Part shown: one piece after another, positions 35,483 through 42,806 of the stretch | Layout of the letters: each line of letters starts with the position of its first letter | How positions within the stretch are numbered: the stretch's first letter is position 1 | NCBI RefSeq assembly: GCF_019131995.1 | Contig: NZ_JAHONA010000019.1 | Span: 1 to 42,806, forward strand | Direction of reading: 5' to 3' | From: Collinsella aerofaciens | Lineage (GTDB): Bacteria > Actinomycetota > Coriobacteriia > Coriobacteriales > Coriobacteriaceae | DNA length: 42,806 nt | The notes under the pieces: model-generated | Databases searched by the model: none | What the model was told of the DNA's origin: nothing | Seen by the model: the letters and a program-made list of their open reading frames with translations, nothing else | Position numbers and translations under genes: made by a program

Positions 35483-36766
35483 TTGGATATTATCCGCGTT
35501 GAGGGTGGCCACGCCATCGGAGGCTCTGTGCCCGTTTCGGGCGCCAAGAACTCCGCGCTCAAACTCATGGCGGCAACGCTTCTGGCGCCGGGCAAGACGA
35601 CGCTGCAGAACGTGCCCGATATTTCCGATGTCCACGTGATGGGCAAGGTGCTCAAGGGTATGGGCGCCACAATCGATGTCCTTGACGAGCACACGCTCGA
35701 GATTGATACCTCTCAGGTCGATTCTTGGGAGGCCCCCTACGAGCTCGTTGCCAAGATGCGTGCTTCCACCGCCGTGATGGGACCCCTGCTGGGTCGCTTC
35801 CATCGCGCCAAGATCGCCATGCCGGGCGGCTGCAACCTGGGTGCTCGCAAGATCGATATGCACATTCTTGGTCTTGAGGCCCTGGGCGTTGAGTTCGATA
35901 CCGCCCACGGCTACATCAACGCTAATGCGCCCCAAGGTCTGCGCGGTACCACCGTCACGCTCGAGTTCGCCAGCGTCGGTGCGACCGAGAACCTCATCAT
36001 GGCATCCGTGCGCGCGCAGGGCACCACGGTTATCGACAATGCCGCCCGCGAGCCCGAGATCGTCGATCTCGCCAACATGCTCAACGAGATGGGCGCCAAG
36101 ATTGTCGGCGCGGGTACGCCCGTCGTGACCATCGAGGGCGTGGAAGAGCTGCATCCTGTTACCCATCGCGTAGTGGGCGACCGCATCGAGGCCGGTACCT
36201 TTATCGTTGCCGGTGCGTTGATGGCCGACGATCGCGGTGTCGATGTCACGGGCTTTTGCCCCATTCACTTGGGCATGGTGCTCAAGAAGATGGAGCTCAT
36301 GGGTATCGACTGCGAGCGCGTCGAGGATGGCGTCCATGTAAACCGTGCCGAGCGTATCAAGCCGGTCGACATCCAGACGCTTCCGTTCCCCGGCTTCCCG
36401 ACGGACATGCAGGCGCAGATTATGGTGCTCTCCGCCCTTGCCGACGGTAGCTCCGTTATCACCGAGAACATCTTCGAGAATCGCTTTATGTTTGCCTCTG
36501 AGCTGGTGCGCATGGGTGCCGACATTCGTATCGAGAGCCATCATGCCATGATTCATGGCGTCAAGGGCTTCTCGGGTGCACAGGTTACCTCGCCCGATCT
36601 GCGTGGCGGAGCGGCCCTCGTCGTAGCGGGCTTGATCGCCGACGGGACGACCGAGGTTTCGGCCATCCATCACATCAAGCGCGGCTACGAGCAGTTTGTC
36701 GAAAAGCTGCAGGCGCTCGGCGCGCATGTCGAGCATGCTTCCGTCCCCGATCCCGTCATCTACTAA
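35483..36766 (+). CDS. murA: UDP-N-acetylglucosamine 1-carboxyvinyltransferase
   Basis: 427 residues, TTG start at 35483 behind AAAGGG. First committed step of peptidoglycan synthesis: transfers enolpyruvate from PEP to UDP-GlcNAc. Lys22-Asn23 in SGAKNSALK bind PEP, and the catalytic Cys is Cys117 in MPGGCNLGARKIDMH, so it should be sensitive to fosfomycin, unlike the Asp variants. Other marks: RASTAVMGPLLGRF, PTDMQAQIM, ENIFENRFMFASEL and the C-terminal RGGAALVVAGLIADG. It is only 14 nt past the atp terminator; some read-through from the atp operon may express it. Linked downstream to an LCP ligase. Confidence 0.95.
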   Translation: MDIIRVEGGHAIGGSVPVSGAKNSALKLMAATLLAPGKTTLQNVPDISDVHVMGKVLKGMGATIDVLDEHTLEIDTSQVDSWEAPYELVAKMRASTAVMGPLLGRFHRAKIAMPGGCNLGARKIDMHILGLEALGVEFDTAHGYINANAPQGLRGTTVTLEFASVGATENLIMASVRAQGTTVIDNAAREPEIVDLANMLNEMGAKIVGAGTPVVTIEGVEELHPVTHRVVGDRIEAGTFIVAGALMADDRGVDVTGFCPIHLGMVLKKMELMGIDCERVEDGVHVNRAERIKPVDIQTLPFPGFPTDMQAQIMVLSALADGSSVITENIFENRFMFASELVRMGADIRIESHHAMIHGVKGFSGAQVTSPDLRGGAALVVAGLIADGTTEVSAIHHIKRGYEQFVEKLQALGAHVEHASVPDPVIY

Positions 36767-36778
36767 TACAGGTTGCCT

Positions 36779-38008
36779 ATGTTTAATAAAAAGCCCCTCG
36801 CGGATACCACCGCCCGAAGACCCTCAACTGGTGCGCAGGCCAAGATCTACAGTCGCGATAACGTGGCTCGCTATTCCGAGCGCGCTCGTCAACGTCGTCG
36901 TAGCCACACGATTCGTCACGTCGCGCTCATTGTCGTGCTTGGTGTGCTGCTGAGTGCCACTACCGCTGCCGGCCTGTGGTTTGCTACCATTATGGGCAAG
37001 CTCGGCGATTCTAATGTCATTACCGATAATCTGCGTCGGGTTCTGGTTGACACCGATGAGGCAAAGGATCCGTTCTACGTGCTGCTTCTTGGCACCGACG
37101 GCCGTCCGGGCGAGGATACGTATCGTGCCGACTCGATTATCCTGGCACGCATCGACCCCACGCAAAAGCAGGCGACGCTCATTTCCGTTCCGCGCGACAC
37201 TAAGGTCGAGTACAAGGGCGAGACCATGAAGATCAACGCCTGCCATACCGTTGGCGGCGCCGAGGCCATGGTCGAGGCGGTCAACGAGCTGTGCGGTGTT
37301 CAGATTTCCCACTATGCCGAGGTCAGCTTCGACGGTATGCAGGCGCTGATTGATTCGGTTGGCGGTATCGACATTAACGCAACCGATGATGTTGACGACC
37401 CTGAGCACCTGGATATTAAGATTACCGCTGGCCAGCAGCATATGGACGGTGCCACCGCCCTAACCTATGCCCGCTGCCGCTACACCTATGCCGACGGCGA
37501 TTACACGCGCATGCGCCACCAGCGTCAGGTGCTTGGCGCCCTTGCCAACCAGATTCTCAATAACTTCGATGCCACGAAGATTTTTGGCCTGGTTAATTCG
37601 CTGTCCGATATGCTCGTAACCGATATGAGCGTTCAGGATATCGTGGCTACGGTCAACGCCATGCGCGGTATGGATGTCGACGGTATCTACTCGGCCAACC
37701 TGCCCTCGTACGCCGACGACAGCACCATGATCGACGGTGTGAGCTACGTCTTTGTCTACGAGGACGAGCTCAAGGAAATGATGGAGCGCGTCGATGCCGG
37801 CAAGGATCCCAAGGGTCCCAACACCATGGGTCTTTCCGACGGTTCCAGCTCTACGATTGGCGACCTGAACAACAACACGTCTGACGACTACGCAAACGGT
37901 ACCGCAACTTCATCGGTCAGCTCTGACGATTCCGATGACTCAGGCGATTCGAGCGATTCGGACTACTACGAAGAGCCCACCGGCGACGGTAACGGCTACT
38001 CCTACTAG
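36779..38008 (+). CDS. LytR-CpsA-Psr (LCP) family cell-wall glycopolymer ligase
   Basis: 409 residues from ATG 36779 (AGG 6 nt upstream; an in-frame TTG lies 6 nt before). A basic cytoplasmic start, one membrane helix near 42-65 (HVALIVVLGVLLSATTAAGLWF), then the LCP domain: LLLGTDGRPGEDTYRADSII, ATLISVPRDTKVEYKG, GGIDINATDDVD, ALTYARCRYTYADGDYTRMRHQRQVL. Arg and Asp residues of the pyrophosphate pocket are in place. A Ser/Asp/Tyr-rich tail of about 55 residues ends the protein. LCP enzymes attach teichoic-acid-like or capsule polymers to peptidoglycan, which fits its place behind murA. Followed by a 3' structured element. Confidence 0.92.
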   Translation: MFNKKPLADTTARRPSTGAQAKIYSRDNVARYSERARQRRRSHTIRHVALIVVLGVLLSATTAAGLWFATIMGKLGDSNVITDNLRRVLVDTDEAKDPFYVLLLGTDGRPGEDTYRADSIILARIDPTQKQATLISVPRDTKVEYKGETMKINACHTVGGAEAMVEAVNELCGVQISHYAEVSFDGMQALIDSVGGIDINATDDVDDPEHLDIKITAGQQHMDGATALTYARCRYTYADGDYTRMRHQRQVLGALANQILNNFDATKIFGLVNSLSDMLVTDMSVQDIVATVNAMRGMDVDGIYSANLPSYADDSTMIDGVSYVFVYEDELKEMMERVDAGKDPKGPNTMGLSDGSSSTIGDLNNNTSDDYANGTATSSVSSDDSDDSGDSSDSDYYEEPTGDGNGYSY

Positions 38009-38010
38009 TT

Positions 38011-38143
38011 CCGCCGTTCTACCGAACGGCGGACCGGCCGACGCTGCGCACCGCCCAAGGCGACAATTTGTCATTCAAAAGGCAGGGCATGACCAGAAGG
38101 TCAATGCCCTGCCTTTTTCATGCCAACTTGTCCGCCTTGGGCG
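38011..38143 (+). other. 3'-end structured element, copy 2
   Basis: Starts 2 nt after the LCP stop. Hairpin CCGCCGTTC-TACC-GAACGGCGG (38011-38032); outer stem CGCCCAAGGCGACAA (38052-38066) with TTGTCCGCCTTGGGCG (38128-38143), one base bulged. Inner hairpin AAAGGCAGGGCAT-GACC-AGAA-GGTC-AATGCCCTGCCTTT (38078-38114) with a T run, so it can act as terminator. Between stem and hairpin it shares ATTTGTCATTCA with copy 1. Confidence 0.78.
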
Positions 38144-38185
38144 ACGCTCGCTGACGTTGGCTCAACCTGCGATGCTGTGTAGTGG

Positions 38186-38290
38186 TAGTCGTTGGGGACG
38201 TTCTTAAATGACTAGTCAAAGGGGACACTCTTGCGGCACTTGGCACTTGGGGACGTTCCTTATGTGCCGGCAGTTTGGGACACTCCTTGC
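38186..38290. repeat. REP-like cluster, families B and C
   Basis: The family B unit 38186-38214 is the exact reverse complement of 10854-10882. It is followed by GGGGACACTC and the family C hairpin GGCAC...GTGCC (38242-38268) with GGGGACGTTCC and a GGGACACTCC tail. The same order of C-type units occurs at 10773-10823. Confidence 0.8.
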
Positions 38291-38330
38291 GTTAAGAGGC
38301 TGGCGTGCGTCAACCTGTTCTCGTTGCAGC

Positions 38331-38370
38331 AAAAAAAATCGCCCCGTTCTCGGTTGAGGACGGGGCGATT
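38331..38370 (-). terminator. terminator of pepT
   Basis: AATCGCCCCGT (38337-38347) pairs with ACGGGGCGATT (38360-38370). On the minus strand an 8-nt T run follows. The plus side also has CGTCTTTT, so it may work in both directions. Confidence 0.85.
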
Positions 38371-38396
38371 CGTCTTTTGGGCTTATGCAGCCAGGC

Positions 38397-39644
38397 TTAT
38401 GCAAAGCGGGCGACGAGTTCCTGCAGGACGTCGGTCATCTTGACGAGCGAACTGACCGGGACGAACTCGTTGACGCCGTGGTAGCAATAGCCGCCGGTGG
38501 AAAGGTTGGGGCAGGGCAGACCGCGGAACGACAGCTGGGCGCCGTCGGTGCCGCCACGAATTGGCAGCACTTGGGGCTCAACGCCGCAGGCAAGGTAGGC
38601 TTCCTTGGCAACATCAATAAGCTCGGGATAGTCACGAACGATCTCGGCCATATTTCGATACTGCTGCTTAATCTCGACCGTCACGCGCTCCTCACCCAGA
38701 CGCTGGTTGAGCATCGAGGCAGCGGCATCAATAAGGTCGAGTTTCTGCTGGAACTTGGCGGCGTCATGGTCGCGGACGATATAGCGCGCTGTGGCGTGAT
38801 CGACGGTCGCAGATACACCCTCAAGGTGATAAAAGCCCTCGTAGCCTTCCGTATACTCCGGGCGCTGTACGTAGGGGAGCAACGCGTTGAAGTCGCAGAA
38901 CAGATTGCCTGCGTTGACCATACGGCCCTTAGCGTCGCCCGGGTGGATGGACTGGCCCTCAAAGCAGACGGTCGCCTCGGCGGCGTTAAAGCATTCCCAC
39001 TCCAGTTCGCCGATGGGGCCGCCGTCGACCGTGTAGGCGTACTTGCAGCCAAAGGCATCGATATCCAACAGCTCGGCTCCGTGGCCGATCTCCTCGTCAG
39101 GGCAGAAGCAAATGCCGAGTGCGGGATGGGGCAGAGAAGGGTCCTGAGCGATACGCGCGACAAGCGACATGATCTCGGCGACGCCTGCCTTGTCGTCCGC
39201 GCCCAGCAGCGTGGTGCCATCGCTGCAGACCAGGTCCTCACCTGCGAGGTCGTTCAGGGCGGGAAGCTTGGCGGTACTCATGGCAACGGGCTTACCGTCA
39301 ACCGTGCCGCAGACCAGGTCGCCGCCTTCGTAGTGTACGATGTGCGGTTTCACGCCGGCACCCGGTGCAACTTCGGTGGTGTCGAGATGGGCGATCAGGC
39401 CCAGGGCGGGCTTGTCCTCAGCGCCCGCACTTGCGGGGATATGCGCGCAGACATAGGCGTGCTCGGTCACGTGGGCATCTTCCGCACCAAGCTCGCGCAG
39501 CTCTTCAGCCAGCACGTTGGCAAGGTCAAACTGAACGGCGCTCGAGGGTACCTGGTCGCAGTTTGCATCCTCGGACTGCGTGTTGATCTGGACGTAGCGC
39601 AAAAAGCGCTCGAGGACATCGGGGTTCGTGGTGGTGTTTTCCAT
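38397..39644 (-). CDS. pepT: tripeptide aminopeptidase (peptidase T)
   Basis: 415 residues from ATG 39644, chosen because GGAG lies 8 nt upstream and the protein then starts MENTTTNPDVLERFLRYVQINTQS, the normal PepT beginning. M20B family. Zn ligands: His in LIAHLDTTEV, Asp in LLGADDKAGV (bridging), Glu-Glu in CFCPDEEIGHG and the C-terminal His in STGGYCYHGVNEFVP. IRGGTDGAQLSFRGLPCPNLSTGG is diagnostic of PepT. Cleaves the N-terminal residue from tripeptides in the cytoplasm. Divergent from a DtxR-like regulator, with a 20-bp palindrome between them. Confidence 0.96.
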   Translation of the reverse strand: MENTTTNPDVLERFLRYVQINTQSEDANCDQVPSSAVQFDLANVLAEELRELGAEDAHVTEHAYVCAHIPASAGAEDKPALGLIAHLDTTEVAPGAGVKPHIVHYEGGDLVCGTVDGKPVAMSTAKLPALNDLAGEDLVCSDGTTLLGADDKAGVAEIMSLVARIAQDPSLPHPALGICFCPDEEIGHGAELLDIDAFGCKYAYTVDGGPIGELEWECFNAAEATVCFEGQSIHPGDAKGRMVNAGNLFCDFNALLPYVQRPEYTEGYEGFYHLEGVSATVDHATARYIVRDHDAAKFQQKLDLIDAAASMLNQRLGEERVTVEIKQQYRNMAEIVRDYPELIDVAKEAYLACGVEPQVLPIRGGTDGAQLSFRGLPCPNLSTGGYCYHGVNEFVPVSSLVKMTDVLQELVARFA

Positions 39645-39682
39645 AAAGACCGCTCCAATCTTGGTCGTCGTGTGCAACAAGA

Positions 39683-39733
39683 ACTCTAGCACGGTATGCC
39701 ACGGCATACCGCGACGCTTGGATGGGGTAGAAT
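39683..39733. promoter_or_regulatory. shared control region of pepT and the DtxR-like gene
   Basis: A perfect 20-bp palindrome CGGTATGCCACGGCATACCG (39692-39711). TAGAGT on the minus strand (39683-39688) and TAGAAT on the plus strand (39728-39733) are possible -10 boxes on either side. In each case the -35 position would fall within or at the edge of the palindrome, and neither -35 matches TTGACA well. Its place suits a repressor or activator site for both genes. Confidence 0.6.
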
Positions 39734-39764
39734 CAGCCATTGAATGCAGAAGGGACGGAAGATC

Positions 39765-40187
39765 ATGGATACGACAAATAGCTCGCGCGAACTACATCTG
39801 ACGGTGGCGAACGAAGACTACTTGGAGTGCATGGTTCGCATTGAAAGCGAAGAGGGGGAAACCAACGGCGTGCGATCGGTCGACATCGCGCAGCGCCTTG
39901 GCGTCTCCAAGGCATCGGTCAATAAAGCGGTTTCGGCGCTCAAGGCATCCGAGCTTGTCGAGCAATCGCACTACGGCAAGGTAATCCTGACCGATCGCGG
40001 CCGCGAGGTTGGCACGGCTATCTGGTACCGTCATCGCCTCATCCGCACGTTTTTGGTTCAGGAGCTCGGTGTCGAATTTGAGCGAGCCGATTCCGAGGCC
40101 TGCATGATGGAGCATGCGCTATCCGAGGACACGATGAGCCGCTGGCTCGCCTATCTCGAAAAGCAGGGAATCAGCGTCGAGGAATAG
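39765..40187 (+). CDS. DtxR/MntR-family metal-dependent regulator
   Basis: 140 residues from ATG 39765 (GGAAG upstream), the size of MntR without the SH3 domain of DtxR. The winged helix SVDIAQRLGVSKASVNKAVSALKASELVEQ...VILTDRG is preceded by EDYLECMVRI, whose Asp and Glu are MntR metal ligands. The second domain has His (YRHRLIRTFL) and EACMMEHALS (Glu/His ligands). Probably a Mn- or Fe-sensing repressor. The homocysteine methyltransferase-like gene starts 10 nt after it; pepT is divergent. No metal transporter is near, so its targets lie elsewhere or include these genes. Confidence 0.88.
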   Translation: MDTTNSSRELHLTVANEDYLECMVRIESEEGETNGVRSVDIAQRLGVSKASVNKAVSALKASELVEQSHYGKVILTDRGREVGTAIWYRHRLIRTFLVQELGVEFERADSEACMMEHALSEDTMSRWLAYLEKQGISVEE

Positions 40188-40197
40188 CGGGATATAT

Positions 40198-41091
40198 ATG
40201 GATACGAGTTATTACAACCGCTTTGGTGCCGAGGAACTTACGCGCCGCTTGTCGAGCGAGACCTTGTTGGCGCAGGGCCCCATGGGCAGTGTTTTGTTGA
40301 GTGAGTACGATGCCGCCGACATTCCACCGGCGTTTTGGAATCTGGCAGAGCCGCAGACCGTTTCTCGTATCCATCGCTTGTATGTTGCCGCCGGCGCGCA
40401 GGTGCTCATTACCAATACCTTTCAGGCATCGAGCTATGCCCTCAAGCACGACCAGATTGCGCCGTCCGTGGCGGAGGTCAATCGCGGGGCCGTCGACGAT
40501 GCCCGCCAGGCGCACCCTCAGCTACTGCTGGGCTCGATGGGCCCGATCGGTATTGAGTGGTTTGCCGAGGACTCTGTCGAGTATCGTGAAATCCGCGGCA
40601 TTGCGCGCGAACAGGCGCACGCCTTGCTCAATGCTGGTGTTGACGGTCTGCTGATCGAGACGGTGACGTCTATCCGTAATCTGCAGCCCATGCTTGCCGG
40701 CGCCCGAGATGCCGCCGACGGCATGCCTGTTCTGGTGAGTTTTGTCGTTGACGATAAAGGCGACCTGCTGGGCGATGGCCTCAACATCGAGGCAGCCGTT
40801 TTGTACGCCGAAAAACACGGCGCAAACTCGGTTGGTGTTAATTGCTGTTCGCTTGCGGCCGCGAATGCGGCGGTGCCCAGGATGGTTGCATCGGCGACTA
40901 CTCCCGTTACGGTGCGTCCCAACGTAGGCGATCCGGTCCAGACTCAGGATGGCCCCGTATGGCACGAGAATCCCGAAGCTTTCGCGCGCGCATGCATCGA
41001 ATGGAGACATGCCGGCGCCGCAATGGTGGGCAGTTGCTGTGGAACCACGGCAATCACTACGGCAGCGATGGCCGAGGCGCTCGATATATAA
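40198..41091 (+). CDS. homocysteine S-methyltransferase family protein
   Basis: 297 residues, about the size of the catalytic barrel of MetH domain 1 or BHMT. The zinc-binding Cys set is complete: GVNCCSLAAANAAV (near 217) and VGSCCGTTAIT (near 279). The N-terminus LLAQGPMGSVLL matches the D-G-x-G-T/S-loop region of the family in an altered form (Gly-Pro-Met-Gly), and ITNTFQASSYAL fits the T-N-T-F motif. It transfers a methyl group to homocysteine or a similar thiol; the donor (methyltetrahydrofolate protein, S-methylmethionine or another) is not clear. It has a weak ribosome site and follows the DtxR-like gene by 10 nt, with its own terminator behind. Confidence 0.87.
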   Translation: MDTSYYNRFGAEELTRRLSSETLLAQGPMGSVLLSEYDAADIPPAFWNLAEPQTVSRIHRLYVAAGAQVLITNTFQASSYALKHDQIAPSVAEVNRGAVDDARQAHPQLLLGSMGPIGIEWFAEDSVEYREIRGIAREQAHALLNAGVDGLLIETVTSIRNLQPMLAGARDAADGMPVLVSFVVDDKGDLLGDGLNIEAAVLYAEKHGANSVGVNCCSLAAANAAVPRMVASATTPVTVRPNVGDPVQTQDGPVWHENPEAFARACIEWRHAGAAMVGSCCGTTAITTAAMAEALDI

Positions 41092-41098
41092 AGGGCAA

Positions 41099-41125
41099 AA
41101 CCGCTCCATACGGGGCGGTTTTTTT
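41099..41125 (+). terminator. terminator after the methyltransferase gene
   Basis: AACCGCTCC (41099-41107) with GGGGCGGTT (41112-41120), one G-U pair, loop ATAC, then a run of seven T. Confidence 0.92.
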
Positions 41126-41249
41126 ATTGCTTGCATGTCCTCGGCAGCATTTGCCCAAATGGTGAATGCTGGTGCCGGCAGGTTGCTGAGTGCGTGTTGC
41201 GGGTATACCTCACGCGTACCATGATCCAAACACTGTGAGGTGTCTGCGC

Positions 41250-42650
41250 GTGTGCGCGATAATTCATTTTGGAACTGACGGTTGGCGCGCTCGCGTCGAT
41301 GAGGACTTCACTGCCGATAACGTTGCCCGTATCGCCGATGCCGTCGGCGAGTTGTGGCAAAAGACCAATCCGGGCAAAACGGTATATATAGGGTTCGACA
41401 CCCGGCCCCTGGCGAGCGAGTTCGCTGAGCTTGCGGCGGGCGTGCTAGCAGCGCACGGGCTGGACGCCGTGCTCGCTTCGCGACCTGTTCCGACCCCTGC
41501 CCTTACGTGGGCGGCGGCTTATGACGGTGAGGCGTGCGGCGCGCTCATGGTGACGGGGTCCCATCATCCGCAGGGTTATCTGTGCCTCAAGATTCGCATG
41601 GGTGACGGCTCGACCGCCAACCAGGATGTCATCGAAGAGCTCGAAGAGACCATGGCTCCCGAGCCAATGGGGATCGAGGGGCAATATCGCACCGCGGATA
41701 TCATTCCTGACTATATGCAGGCGGTGGCATCGTTTGTCGATGCCGAAGCCATCCGCGGCGCGCACCTGCGCGTGGTTGTCGATCCCATGGGCGGCGCAGC
41801 CCAGGGTTATCTAGCCGACTTGCTGCGCGAGCTTGGCGTTGAGGTGCACGAGATTCACGCCGGGCAGGCGTCTGACCAAGAAGATATCTGCCCCGACCCC
41901 GTTGAGCCTTGGGTGGACGCTTGCGAGCGCACGGTTATCGATGACGGAGCTTGCGCTGGTCTGGTGACCGACGGCGACGCCGACCGTATCGGTGCGGTTG
42001 ACGAGCGCGGCAGATATATACATCCGCATCAGATCATGGCGCTCGTTTTGGGCGACTTGGTTCAATTTCGTAATTTGGAGGGGCGCGTCGTCGTCAATCT
42101 TTCATGCTCGACGCTCGTGCGTCGCATTGCCGAGGCGCTTGGCTGCCGCGTGACCGTCAAACCAGTCGGTTTCAAATATATAGCGGCGGAGATGAAGAAG
42201 GGCGGCGTCCTCATAGGCGGTGAAGAAGCCGGTGGTATCGGCATCGCCGCGCATATGCCCGAGCGCGATGGAATCCTCGCCTGTCTGATTCTGTGTGAGC
42301 TTATGGCTAAGACGGACGCGCCTTTGGGCGTTCTGGTCGACCAACTCGAGGACAGTTTTGGTAAGACGAGTTACGGTCGACGGGATTTGCGCCTTGAGGC
42401 CGAAGATGCCGAAACGTTACGAACCCTGCTGCCGGGCGTAAACCCCAAGTCGATTTGTGGCAAGGTGCCGCAAAACGTTAGTCATATGGATGGCTTGCGT
42501 TTGGCATTCGAGGATGACACGTGGCTGCTGGTCCGTCCTAGCGGGACCGAACCAGTGGTGCGCGTCTACGCCGAGGGGTTCTCGGTGGAAGAACGTGATG
42601 AGTTGCTCGATGCTGGCTGTGCTTTAGCTAGGGGGACGTATCCGCTCTAA
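41250..42650 (+). CDS. phosphoglucomutase/phosphomannomutase family protein
   Basis: 466 residues from GTG 41250, chosen for GAGG 9 nt upstream and because the protein then opens with IIHFGTDGWRARVDEDFT, the usual N-terminus of this group. Alpha-D-phosphohexomutase parts: phosphoserine loop VTGSHHPQGY (Ser104; usually T-A-S-H-N-P), metal loop TDGDADRIG, sugar loop IGGEEAGGIG and phosphate loop VRPSGTEPVVRVYAEG. All four functional loops are present. Converts hexose-6-phosphate to hexose-1-phosphate for glycan or cell-wall precursors; Glc or Man preference is unclear. Its three Tyr-Ile pairs are each coded TAT-ATA, otherwise rare Ile codons here. The downstream 156 nt to the window end shows no gene. 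Confidence 0.92.
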   Translation: MCAIIHFGTDGWRARVDEDFTADNVARIADAVGELWQKTNPGKTVYIGFDTRPLASEFAELAAGVLAAHGLDAVLASRPVPTPALTWAAAYDGEACGALMVTGSHHPQGYLCLKIRMGDGSTANQDVIEELEETMAPEPMGIEGQYRTADIIPDYMQAVASFVDAEAIRGAHLRVVVDPMGGAAQGYLADLLRELGVEVHEIHAGQASDQEDICPDPVEPWVDACERTVIDDGACAGLVTDGDADRIGAVDERGRYIHPHQIMALVLGDLVQFRNLEGRVVVNLSCSTLVRRIAEALGCRVTVKPVGFKYIAAEMKKGGVLIGGEEAGGIGIAAHMPERDGILACLILCELMAKTDAPLGVLVDQLEDSFGKTSYGRRDLRLEAEDAETLRTLLPGVNPKSICGKVPQNVSHMDGLRLAFEDDTWLLVRPSGTEPVVRVYAEGFSVEERDELLDAGCALARGTYPL

Positions 42651-42806
42651 CCATGAGACTGCCTTATATAAAGAGATGCTCGGCGAGCGGTAGGTAACGG
42701 CTGGCAAACGTTAGTCGGATTCCAAGATGTGTAGGAAATGTGTACGCCCAGATTCCCGCCCACGGCGCCCCTCCGGTCTGGCAATATATCTCCTTGCCGC
42801 GCGGCC

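Overview
The window is GC-rich chromosomal DNA. Gene order and protein style suggest a gut actinobacterium of the class Coriobacteriia, most probably Collinsella or a close relative. This is inferred from overall character: GTG and TTG starts with strong GGAGG-type ribosome sites, an F-type ATP synthase operon followed by murA, and many REP-like intergenic palindromes. There is no rRNA gene to confirm it. I see no tRNA, rRNA, CRISPR array, transposase or prophage.

Layout, left to right. (1) 1-4800: a possible gene tail, then a minus-strand cluster transcribed SDR dehydrogenase -> OFA-type MFS carrier -> Gfo/Idh/MocA oxidoreductase, with a divergent LysR regulator; probably one catabolic unit. 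(2) 4813-10750: a membrane-anchored GGDEF protein, then a marR-ABC-ABC operon for an asymmetric heterodimeric exporter with a recognisable promoter and operator. (3) 10750-15400: a repeat-rich intergenic region, a pyridoxal/pyridoxamine kinase overlapping a small Cys-rich protein, a low-molecular-weight tyrosine phosphatase, an MFS exporter and an unknown single-pass membrane protein. (4) 15500-21060: a LacX/GalM-like epimerase, a complete polar amino acid ABC importer, and an M20 peptidase. (5) 21300-28230: prfA, prmC, a HigBA-like toxin-antitoxin pair, tsaC/sua5, glpK, upp. (6) 28420-38010: promoter and full ATP synthase operon (atpI-B-E-F-H-A-G-D-C), terminator, murA and an LCP cell-wall ligase. 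(7) 38300-42650: pepT, a divergent DtxR/MntR-like regulator, a homocysteine methyltransferase-like protein and a phosphohexomutase.

The most unusual content lies between the genes. Four copies of a two-part structured element begin 1-5 nt after the stop codon of four unrelated genes (6438, 16393, 22368, 38008), always in the sense orientation. Their outer-stem sequences differ but remain paired. Six alternating copies of a 15-nt motif sit at exact 62-bp periodicity at 6095-6266. A 152-bp element with 28-nt perfect terminal inverted repeats lies at 10888-11039. At least two REP-like palindrome families are scattered through the gaps, and a perfect 20-bp palindrome is centred between pepT and the DtxR-like gene.
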